NCBI GenBank assembly: GCA_002360295.1
Contig: DEQI01000316.1
Span: 1,713-7,319 of the forward strand
Origin: Planococcaceae bacterium UBA3370
GTDB taxonomy: Bacteria; Bacillota; Bacilli; Bacillales_A; Planococcaceae
Direction of reading: 5' to 3'
Length of the DNA stretch: 5,607 nt
This document shows positions 1 to 5,060 of this stretch, piece after piece (position 1 is the stretch's first letter; every line of letters starts with the position of its first letter). The notes below the pieces were generated by a model that worked only from the letters and a program-made list of their open reading frames with translations, was not told the DNA's origin and did no database searches. The translations under genes and the position numbers were made by a program.

Positions 1-5
1 TTGTT

Positions 6-38
6 GTAAAGTCGAAACTTTACTAGGTTTGGCACCTA
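6..38 (-). other. Two adjacent small hairpins in the leader of an off-window transcript
   Basis: Read on the minus strand, just after the promoter at 45-73, a 5-bp stem (24-28 with 34-38) is followed by a perfect 7-bp stem (6-12 with 17-23) closed by a TTCG loop. Neither is followed by a T-run inside the window, so neither is a visible terminator. They may be leader structure of the next minus-strand gene, whose start lies beyond position 1. I recognise no riboswitch family. Confidence 0.3.
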
Positions 39-44
39 AAATTC

Positions 45-73
45 ATTATAATACAAAACCATTACACTCGCAA
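45..73 (-). promoter_or_regulatory. Sigma-A-type promoter reading out of the left edge
   Basis: On the minus strand there is a TTGCGA -35 box (68-73), a 17-nt spacer and a perfect TATAAT -10 box (45-50). Transcription would start near 38 and leave the window, so it should serve a minus-strand gene or RNA just outside. The 17-nt spacing and perfect -10 make this the best promoter candidate in the window. Confidence 0.5.
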
Positions 74-75
74 TC

Positions 76-102
76 TTTCAAATAAAGATTATTTATTTGA
101 AA
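76..102. repeat. Perfect 11-bp inverted repeat upstream of the left-edge promoter
   Basis: Positions 76-86 pair perfectly with 92-102 across the 5-nt loop GATTA. The arms are AT-rich. It sits two bases upstream of the -35 box at 68-73 as read on the minus strand, where an operator or activator site could lie. No T-run follows on either strand, so a terminator is less likely. Confidence 0.4.
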
Positions 103-162
103 TTATTCAGTAATATTGAGCATAAATGAATACAATACAAAATGATACGAGCATTAGCTAGG

Positions 163-283
163 TTGATTTCCGTTACGACTGGGGCGCTTTCCTGGGGGCG
201 TCAGGTAAGCCTCCTCGCTGCGCTGTGGGGTCTTACCTATGCCGCTAGTCCCCAAGGAGTCGCCCAGTCTTCACTACAATCAA
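163..283. repeat. GC-rich intergenic palindromic repeat (REP-like element)
   Basis: A block of about 121 bp, far richer in G and C than its AT-rich surroundings, is bounded by inverted TTGATT (163-168) and AATCAA (278-283). Nested inside are GACTGGGGCG (177-186) opposite CGCCCAGTC (261-269, one bulge), a CCTGGGGGC-like arm near 191-199 opposite GTCCCCAAGG (248-257), and GGTAAG (204-209) opposite CTTACC (232-237). The whole can fold into one long imperfect stem-loop. Similar sequences with CCTCCTCGC near the centre and AGGAGTCGCC near one end are, from memory, dispersed in many copies through Bacillaceae genomes. It lies 45 nt past the final stop of the interrupted secreted-protein gene and could also end transcription there. 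It contains no open frame worth calling. Confidence 0.7.
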
Positions 284-328
284 CAATTATATTATATACT
301 TTATAGAAATATACGTTAAAAAATAACC

Positions 329-1027
329 TTATATTGAGTTATTTTCATTTGGAATAAATTCAATTGATTTTGCTTGATACATACTAGCTTTGAACATATA
401 CGTAATTTGTATATTCCCTATATAGCCACCTGCAGGAGAAATTTGCCCTCCGATATTTGCAATAAGTTGATTGTCTTTTATTTCAAAATTAATAATATTT
501 CCAAAGTAAATATCTTCAAATAGATGTTCAGGTGGAATATTTAAATGTCGAATATCCATTAAATGTTTTTTATCGCCAATGCTAACTTTAGCCTCAGTTG
601 GTGATAAATTAGTTTTAACGTTTTTTAACACGATTGCAATTGGTTCATCAACTAAAACTTCTACTGGAACTCCAATAAACTTCTTCATTCTTTGCTTTTG
701 CGCATGAAAAACGTGTACTTCTTCCTCTAATGTCCCTGTACCATAGCCTTTAGTTAATATGATGATTAACTCATTTTTCTCATCATTATTAATATCCTCA
801 TAGATAATTTAAGGGGACCAAGTAGGATTTGCCGTATTAACCCAATATGGCCTTAAAAATACGCTACCTTGAAAATCAATTTTAAAATCTGTATAAATAT
901 CATTTATAATGGTAATATCCACTTTACTAGATTTCTCTATTTCATCATATTGACCGGAAAATGCTTTAGCATTTATTACTACAAGTGAGAGAGAGACCAC
1001 GACAATTAAAATAAACACTTTTTTCAA
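329..1027 (-). pseudogene. Secreted protein gene interrupted by one in-frame TAA
   Basis: From the TTG at 1027, which has a GAGGTG ribosome binding site 7 nt upstream (1035-1040), the frame encodes 72 residues and then TAA at 809-811. The same frame reopens at once and runs without a stop to 329, giving 233 codons in all. The first part has a Sec signal peptide (residues 1-22, hydrophobic core, cleavage near AKA-FS). The part after the stop begins IIYEDINNDEKNELIIIL, a DxNxDxxxE pattern like the calcium-binding loop of FG-GAP/VCBS repeats, and later has QISPAGGYIGNIQITY. Both halves resemble one family of uncharacterised secreted Bacillus proteins that I know from memory, in which a Lys sits where the stop is; AAA to TAA is a single change. 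The ATG at 688 has no convincing ribosome binding site. I therefore read it as one nonsense-mutated gene, with a base-call error as the alternative. Function is unknown. Confidence 0.75.
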
Positions 1028-1028
1028 C

Positions 1029-1056
1029 AGAGAACACCTCAACAATAGTGTTCTCT
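1029..1056 (-). promoter_or_regulatory. Perfect 9-bp hairpin covering half of a ribosome binding site
   Basis: In the minus-strand transcript AGAGAACAC (1056-1048) pairs perfectly with GTGTTCTCT (1037-1029) across a 10-nt loop. The GAGGTG ribosome binding site of the secreted-protein gene (1040-1035) is half in the loop and half in the stem, and the TTG start at 1027 begins one base past the stem. Folding would be expected to limit initiation. It could instead be a dyad operator in DNA. Confidence 0.4.
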
Positions 1057-1103
1057 AGTTTTTAAAGCTTATTCTGTTATCCTGCTTATTGGAACATTCT
1101 AAA

Positions 1104-1340
1104 CTACTTTTCTTTTTTATAAAACCGCTCGCCCGTCTCTGGATTGTAATACACTCTTATTTTCTCCCCCGATACAGGATCAAGACTCACTTCATCTGTT
1201 TTCTCGAAGCCTTTAGGTACTTCCATTCCATTGTTGCGTTTATACCTTTTATCATAAATAAAGTAACCTAGTAAAACACAGATGAGCACTACAACAATTT
1301 GAAAAATTAGATAGATGCTAATACCAAAAATCATTGTCAT
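1104..1340 (-). CDS. Small single-pass membrane protein, hypothetical
   Basis: 78 residues. Residues 4-28 form one strongly hydrophobic segment, followed by a basic stretch (DKRYKR, 30-35), so the N-terminus is probably outside and the C-terminal tail in the cytosol. The tail carries a short internal repeat of the form [DN]-P-x-[ST]-G-E-[KR], as DPVSGEK and then NPETGER, separated by IRVYY. The ATG at 1340 shares its A with the TAA stop of the YbjQ-family gene upstream (TAATG), and a GGAG ribosome binding site lies 8 nt ahead inside that gene, so translation is probably coupled. No terminator is visible before the secreted-protein pseudogene downstream, so all three may share a transcript. 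I recognise no characterised family. That it is a real gene is well supported by the coupling and the membrane topology; its function is unknown. Confidence 0.75.
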   Translation of the reverse strand: MTMIFGISIYLIFQIVVVLICVLLGYFIYDKRYKRNNGMEVPKGFEKTDEVSLDPVSGEKIRVYYNPETGERFYKKEK

Positions 1341-1660
1341 TAGAGCTTCTCCACAACAACAGCCGTTCCATATGCCACAATTTCACTCATATTTTTACCC
1401 ATTTCTCCTGAATCGTATCGCATCATAATTATTGCGTTTGCGCCCATTTGGTGCGCATTTTTAATCATTCGATCGATGGCTTCTTTTCTGGAGTCTTCAA
1501 GCATCGTCGTATATTGTTTAATTTCCCCACCTACTAAACCTTTTAAGCCGGCCATAATATCCCCACCAAGCCCTCTACTTCTTACAATCAGCCCAAATAC
1601 TGATCCTTTTACTTCTACAACTTTATAGCCTTCAATATGTTCGGTTGTTACAACTAACAC
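1340..1660 (-). CDS. YbjQ/UPF0145 family protein (putative heavy-metal-binding domain)
   Basis: Read from GTG at 1660 this is 106 residues, the normal size for the single-domain UPF0145/YbjQ family (Pfam PF01906). Family features are the opening TTEHIEGYKVVEVKGSVFG, a glycine-rich turn (GLKGLVGGE), the helix YTTMLEDSRKEAIDRM, then GANAIIMMRYDS and the last strand EIVAYGTAVVVEK. Members are small soluble proteins thought to be homo-oligomers. The 'heavy-metal-binding' label is a domain name, and no biochemical role is established. I chose GTG 1660 because a GGAG lies 9 nt upstream and the protein then begins MLVVTTEH, as relatives do. The ATG at 1669 directly abuts that GGAG, and the TTG at 1675 has no ribosome binding site. 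The stop overlaps the membrane-protein start by one base. The family call is firm; the start is moderately sure. Confidence 0.88.
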   Translation of the reverse strand: MLVVTTEHIEGYKVVEVKGSVFGLIVRSRGLGGDIMAGLKGLVGGEIKQYTTMLEDSRKEAIDRMIKNAHQMGANAIIMMRYDSGEMGKNMSEIVAYGTAVVVEKL

Positions 1661-1836
1661 ACAAATCATCTCCAATTCAATTTATTATGTTAAATTCAAA
1701 AAAAATTACCCGCTTAATAAAATATTTGTTAACACTATTTATGCCATACATGAATTTTTAAGATTATCTTTCATAACAACTACCCTAATTATAATTCAAG
1801 GTATGATGCAAGTATATCAACTAACAAGATAAGACT

Positions 1837-1870
1837 AAAACAACAATCAACCATTAGTTGATTTTGTTTT
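1837..1870. repeat. AT-rich inverted repeat, 14-bp arms, 5-nt loop
   Basis: Left arm 1837-1851 pairs with right arm 1857-1870 with one bulged base; the loop is CATTA. The inner pairing is AATCAAC/GTTGATT. On the plus strand the right arm ends in a T-rich tract like a weak terminator, but no plus-strand gene leads into it. AACAATCAA (1842-1850) also has an exact inverted copy at 1912-1920. It may be a bidirectional terminator remnant or part of a decayed repeat. Confidence 0.4.
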
Positions 1871-1967
1871 TACTCCAAAATAATATGAACCTTATACCTT
1901 TTTCAGCTAAATTGATTGTTAATACTACGCTAAATATAGTGGGAATAGAATTTTTATTTTTAAACAT

Positions 1968-2005
1968 AAAAAAGATGCAACAGGTAGATCCCAGCTGCAT
2001 CTTTT
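1968..2005 (-). terminator. Intrinsic terminator of the lipoprotein gene
   Basis: On the minus strand AAAAGATGCA (2005-1996) pairs perfectly with TGCATCTTTT (1979-1970). The T-run extends to six bases (1973-1968), its last two lying past the stem. It lies about 70 nt past the lipoprotein stop codon, in the correct orientation to end that transcript and isolate it from the YbjQ gene. Confidence 0.75.
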
Positions 2006-2073
2006 CATGTTAACGTACAACAAGTGATTCGGCTTTAAAGACAGTCTTTGTTCAACAAACGCTCTGGTTGGTT

Positions 2074-3012
2074 TTATTGATAGTTTTCGAAGTATCTTCC
2101 TTTTTCGATAATCTCTTGTGCACTTAAGGCTGTCCATTCTTCTGGAGTTAGGTTCGGATTTAAGTCAAGATAGGATTTAATCATCTTATAGCCTTCACTG
2201 TAACCATATAACCACGGTAGATCTTTTCCTCCATGTAGTATTTCTAACGCACGATTCAAGTTGTGTATGTATAAATCAGGTTCAATTTTAGACCATAATT
2301 CTTTGTTGTAGGCTAAATCCACTGGGGTAAAGTAACTATTAGGATAAACGGTTTTCTCGAACATGACCGTTTTTCCTTCAAATATAAGATTATCTATAAC
2401 AGACACAGAAAGAGTATTTAAATACTTTTCCGCCAAAACACTGTGATGATATTCGTGAGCAACAACTACCTTTATATTTTCATCATTAAAATAGCCATAG
2501 GGAAGAAAAATTTTCCCAGCCCCAACCGTTTTCATCGACATATTTGCATTACTAGAAGGAAATACACACACCGCTATGTCATTTTGAGATGGTAGTAGTT
2601 CTGCAGATTTCAAAAGTGAATCTAAAATGAGTTCATTGATATTCTCTTTACGTGTTTCTAAATTTTCGCTTATTGTTTCTAATTCTGCTAAATTTTCAGG
2701 AGCTGAGTTGAGAAATTCTTCTACTATATGTAGGAATTCCCCGTTTTCAAAACAATCCTTGTAAACAGGCTGAATGATATCCTCTTTATACAATTCCAAT
2801 GCTGAATTACTTGGATTCTGCTTCACTTTTTCAATATACCCCTCAAACAGTTGACCGACTTGAACGATTTTAAACTTTTGATTGGTTTGAGGATCCTCGT
2901 ATGTATAAATAAGTTCTTTGTAATCAGTACTTTGCTCTTTCGTACAGGAAGTGAGCATTAATAATAGTAGTAATAGAATAATTGGTGTTCTTTTTTTAAG
3001 ATTGTATCTCAA
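2074..3012 (-). CDS. Lipoprotein with DUF2268-type zinc metalloprotease domain
   Basis: About 312 residues. The N-terminus is a lipoprotein signal: basic RYNLKKR, a leucine-rich core, then lipobox LTSC with the lipidated Cys at 23, so the protein should be anchored on the outer face of the membrane. The catalytic signature is VVAHEYHH, an HExxH zinc site with His186, Glu187 and His190. About 20 residues later IFEG supplies Glu212 as the likely third zinc ligand, and a GYSEGYKMIKSYL segment near the end also fits DUF2268 (PF10026, YjaZ-like predicted Zn proteases). Residues 25-140 are charged and helical, without a recognised domain. The start is uncertain: the ATG at 3018 directly abuts AGGAGG (3019-3024), leaving no spacer, whereas the TTG at 3012 is 6 nt away and I prefer it. 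The gene has its own candidate promoter and terminator. Its natural substrate is unknown; protease activity is inferred from the motif. Confidence 0.85.
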   Translation of the reverse strand: MRYNLKKRTPIILLLLLLMLTSCTKEQSTDYKELIYTYEDPQTNQKFKIVQVGQLFEGYIEKVKQNPSNSALELYKEDIIQPVYKDCFENGEFLHIVEEFLNSAPENLAELETISENLETRKENINELILDSLLKSAELLPSQNDIAVCVFPSSNANMSMKTVGAGKIFLPYGYFNDENIKVVVAHEYHHSVLAEKYLNTLSVSVIDNLIFEGKTVMFEKTVYPNSYFTPVDLAYNKELWSKIEPDLYIHNLNRALEILHGGKDLPWLYGYSEGYKMIKSYLDLNPNLTPEEWTALSAQEIIEKGRYFENYQ

Positions 3013-3038
3013 TTTCATCCTCCTAAATAAACGAAACT

Positions 3039-3068
3039 GTTATAAAATTTAGATTAATTTGATTTTAA
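3039..3068 (-). promoter_or_regulatory. Candidate promoter of the lipoprotein gene
   Basis: On the minus strand there is a TTAAAA -35-like box (3063-3068), an 18-nt spacer and a TATAAC -10 box (3039-3044). It would give a 5' leader of roughly 10-20 nt before the AGGAGG at 3019-3024. The -35 match is weak, and AT-rich DNA gives many such hits, so this is tentative; its place between the upstream terminator and the start codon supports it. Confidence 0.35.
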
Positions 3069-3075
3069 ATTATTC

Positions 3076-3094
3076 TACCATTTTTAAAATGGTA
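3076..3094. promoter_or_regulatory. 19-bp perfect palindrome, candidate operator
   Basis: TACCATTTT and AAAATGGTA are perfect 9-bp inverted arms around one central T. It lies 8 bp upstream of the putative -35 box of the lipoprotein gene, where a dimeric regulator could bind. I do not recognise the sequence as the box of a specific regulator, and none is encoded in view. Confidence 0.45.
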
Positions 3095-3195
3095 ATTTAA
3101 TACTTGATAAAATAGCTAATGTAATTCTCTAGGTATGAACACATAGGTTCATTAAACGCTGTAATTAACCGTTCACCTTTTACAAAACTGTACAT

Positions 3196-3229
3196 AAAAA
3201 AGACTGAACTAATGCAGTATAGTTCAGCC
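3196..3229 (-). terminator. Intrinsic terminator of the reductase operon
   Basis: On the minus strand GGCTGAACTA (3229-3220) pairs with TAGTTCAGTC (3211-3202) across an 8-nt loop, and six T's follow (3201-3196). The only non-Watson-Crick pair becomes a G-U wobble in minus-strand RNA but a mismatch in plus-strand RNA, which supports this orientation. It lies about 70 nt past the stop of the 111-residue protein. Confidence 0.8.
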
Positions 3230-3300
3230 TTCATTCTCCTATTAAAAAGGGTAATCATTATCAAGAAATAATGAAATATTTTATCAGCAGAGGAATTTCA

Positions 3301-3636
3301 TCAAAACATTCTAGTTAAAAAATCAGATTTAAACTGGCTATTTTTCCGCAACCATATTTTCAAAATATCTCGGTGAGTAAGCAATCTCTTTCGTTTACTA
3401 TAACGTTGCTTTACATCAATCAAGCTTTCTAGCAATAGCTGTGTTTCAGGTAAACAACTTGCTGGATCTACAAGAACCTCTAGTTTATAGTTGATCAGCC
3501 TATGTCCTTGCAATGCGGCCAATAGCTCCGCAAACAGTGGAGTCATTTGTATAATGTTTTCCTCTACTTCAAGCTCCATTAAACGAAAAAGTGTATTCTC
3601 TACTTGTTTTTCAAGTGCTATTAATTCATCTGTCAT
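3301..3636 (-). CDS. Hypothetical 111-residue helical protein
   Basis: A soluble, probably all-helical protein with no signal peptide or membrane segment. The N-terminal half is acidic and leucine-rich (ELIALEKQVENTLFRLMELEVEE), suggesting an amphipathic or coiled helix. The C-terminal third is strongly basic (QRYSKRKRLLTHRDILKIWLRK). There is one cysteine, in DPASCLPETQ. I recognise no family. The ATG at 3636 has a GAGG ribosome binding site 8 nt upstream and lies 17 nt past the reductase stop, so the two are co-transcribed and end at the terminator at 3196-3229. It closes with two tandem stops (TGA TGA). Its link to the reductase is inferred only from operon position: it could be a partner or regulator, or simply a passenger. 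That it is a real gene is fairly sure from its ribosome binding site and spacing. Confidence 0.72.
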   Translation of the reverse strand: MTDELIALEKQVENTLFRLMELEVEENIIQMTPLFAELLAALQGHRLINYKLEVLVDPASCLPETQLLLESLIDVKQRYSKRKRLLTHRDILKIWLRKNSQFKSDFLTRMF

Positions 3637-3653
3637 TTATAAAACCTCATCTA

Positions 3654-4991
3654 TTATGCTAAATGAATGGCTTTACCGAATACCGCGCTTGCCGCATCTC
3701 CAATATGCTCGCTTACGGTTGGATGTGGGAAAATCATGCGTGCTAAATCTTTCACAGATCCGCCTGATACTTTTGCGGCTAACATTGCATTTATCATCTC
3801 TGTTGCCCCATCCCCTACTACACAAGCACCGTAAATATCGCCTTCAGGACTAGCGACAAACTTCATAAAGCCTTGTATATTCCCTTCAAGAAGTGCTTTC
3901 GGGTTAGTCGGTAAAAACATTTTTGTCACAATCGCATCAGCAGGTGCCTCATGCTCTAACATGCCGAATGTCGCAATTTCAGGATGTGTATAAACACAAC
4001 GTGGAATTTCTTGCTGATTAATGACGCGAGGATGTTTACCTAAAATCCAATCAACTGCATGAATTCCTTCAGCACTAGCTGAATGCGCTAATTGGAAACC
4101 ACCTACCAAATCCCCAATCGCAAAAATACCCGGTACGCTCGTAACATAATGATTGTTCACCGCTATTAATCGGCCATCCATTTTCAGTTCGAGTGCTTCA
4201 GCAATTTGTGTATTGGGACGACGCCCTGTGGCAAACAACAAGTTTTTATATTCAAACACACCAATCGAAGTATGAATTTCATGACCTCGAATTTCCTCAA
4301 ACGTGAAATTCGTTACTAACTCAATGCCAAGTTCTTTCATTTTTTCTTTAATAATTGGACGAGCATCTGGTTCCTCGGTTTGCAAAATATCTTGGCTATG
4401 ATTTAATACCGTTACTTTTGTGCCCATTGGTGCTAAAGCAAAAGCCATTTCAATTGCGATAACCCCACCACCAATAATCGTTAATTCTTCTGGTAATTGT
4501 TGAATATCAAAAAACGAATCTGTTGTAAAATAGTTAGCTGTTTCTATTCCTTTAAATGGCGGTACAAAAGGTCGACTACCTGTCGCTAAAATGACATTGA
4601 TCGCTGTAAACGATTCTTCACCGACCATTACTTTACGCTCCGCCGTTACACTTGCTTCACCACGATACATTGTAATTTGTGCACGTTCTATAAAACTCTC
4701 AATATTTGATAATAATTGCTCCACCACTGCATCTTTTCGTTTCATCAGTTTGGGAAAATCAATATGAATCGTTGGTACAGTAATCCCCCAGTCCGTGCCG
4801 CGACGTATTTCTTGCACTAGCTTACTATGCTCTAACATGATTTTTGATGGAATACAGCCAACATTATAACATGCACCACCAACTTTATCTTTTTCAACTA
4901 ACGCTACTTTCAAGCCACTTTTTGCAGCATGAATAGCCGCTACATAACCGCCTGGCCCCGCTCCAATAATCGCTAAATCAAACCGTTCCAT
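3654..4991 (-). CDS. Dihydrolipoamide dehydrogenase-family flavoprotein disulfide reductase
   Basis: 445 residues, a little short for an E3 (usually about 455-475). In order: FAD site GAGPGG (10-15); redox disulfide GGACYNVGCIPSK with Cys41 and Cys46; ATGSRP (136-141); NAD(P) site IIGGGVIAIEMA (172-183); a second FAD contact around LLFATGRRPN (251-260) and IFAIGDLVGG (289-298); and a C-terminal dimerisation domain with HPTVSE, giving the catalytic His423/Glu428 pair. The family transfers electrons between NAD(P)H, FAD and a disulfide such as lipoamide; an automatic annotator would probably write lpdA. The nucleotide site is atypical: the third Gly of GxGxxG is Ala179, and the Glu usual at the end of the next strand in NAD-using E3s is Asn197 followed by His198. 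No E1/E2 genes are near, so the true substrate is open. I chose ATG 4991 for its GAGGTG 6 nt upstream and the family-typical start MERFDLAIIG; the longer frame from 5039 lacks a ribosome binding site. Confidence 0.9.
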   Translation of the reverse strand: MERFDLAIIGAGPGGYVAAIHAAKSGLKVALVEKDKVGGACYNVGCIPSKIMLEHSKLVQEIRRGTDWGITVPTIHIDFPKLMKRKDAVVEQLLSNIESFIERAQITMYRGEASVTAERKVMVGEESFTAINVILATGSRPFVPPFKGIETANYFTTDSFFDIQQLPEELTIIGGGVIAIEMAFALAPMGTKVTVLNHSQDILQTEEPDARPIIKEKMKELGIELVTNFTFEEIRGHEIHTSIGVFEYKNLLFATGRRPNTQIAEALELKMDGRLIAVNNHYVTSVPGIFAIGDLVGGFQLAHSASAEGIHAVDWILGKHPRVINQQEIPRCVYTHPEIATFGMLEHEAPADAIVTKMFLPTNPKALLEGNIQGFMKFVASPEGDIYGACVVGDGATEMINAMLAAKVSGGSVKDLARMIFPHPTVSEHIGDAASAVFGKAIHLA

Positions 4992-5010
4992 GACCTTCAC
5001 CTCAGATTTT

Positions 5011-5039
5011 ACGATAGCATCCACCTTTAAGGAATGCAA
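5011..5039 (-). promoter_or_regulatory. Candidate extended -10 promoter of the reductase operon
   Basis: On the minus strand there is TTGCAT (5034-5039), a 17-nt spacer and TATCGT (5011-5016), preceded by TG one base upstream as in extended -10 promoters. Transcription would start about 15 nt before the GAGGTG ribosome binding site of the reductase. No terminator is visible after the upstream partial gene, so read-through is also possible. Confidence 0.33.
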
Positions 5040-5060
5040 TGCACTTACTGTTATTATTTT

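Larger units (their letters stand above)
1661..2073. other. AT-rich intergenic stretch without a convincing gene
   Basis: This stretch lies between the lipoprotein gene and the YbjQ-family gene. It holds the lipoprotein terminator (1968-2005) and a strong AT-rich hairpin (1837-1870). On the minus strand it has two weak promoter hints for the YbjQ gene: an isolated perfect TATAAT (1788-1793) without a good -35, and a GGGTAA (1706-1711) preceded by a TGTTAA-like box, which is loosely sigma-B-like. The open frame that crosses 1925-2137 reads through the terminator and into the lipoprotein gene in another frame, so I do not call it. Confidence 0.6.

Noticed and set aside
163..283. Structured RNA gene or CRISPR-like repeat in the GC-rich block
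   Set aside because: It is a single copy with no spacer array, and the folding follows a symmetric palindrome; a dispersed repeat is the simpler reading.
1089..1271. Plus-strand open frame of 60 codons
   Set aside because: It lies opposite the small membrane protein gene, which has a coupled start and clear topology; this is a shadow.
1925..2137. Minus-strand open frame of 70 codons overlapping the end of the lipoprotein gene
   Set aside because: It reads through the lipoprotein terminator hairpin and the end of the lipoprotein gene in another frame, without a ribosome binding site; I could not confirm any relation to a transposase.
3135..3152. 6-bp inverted repeat ATGAAC/GTTCAT
   Set aside because: It is too short, and not placed at any promoter or gene end, to call a site.
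3491..3853. Plus-strand open frame of 120 codons
   Set aside because: It is antisense to the reductase and the 111-residue protein; its serine- and leucine-rich composition is typical of reverse-strand shadows.
4992..5039. N-terminal extension of the reductase to TTG 5039
   Set aside because: There is no ribosome binding site at 5039, the extra residues precede the family-typical start, and a good GAGGTG sits before ATG 4991.
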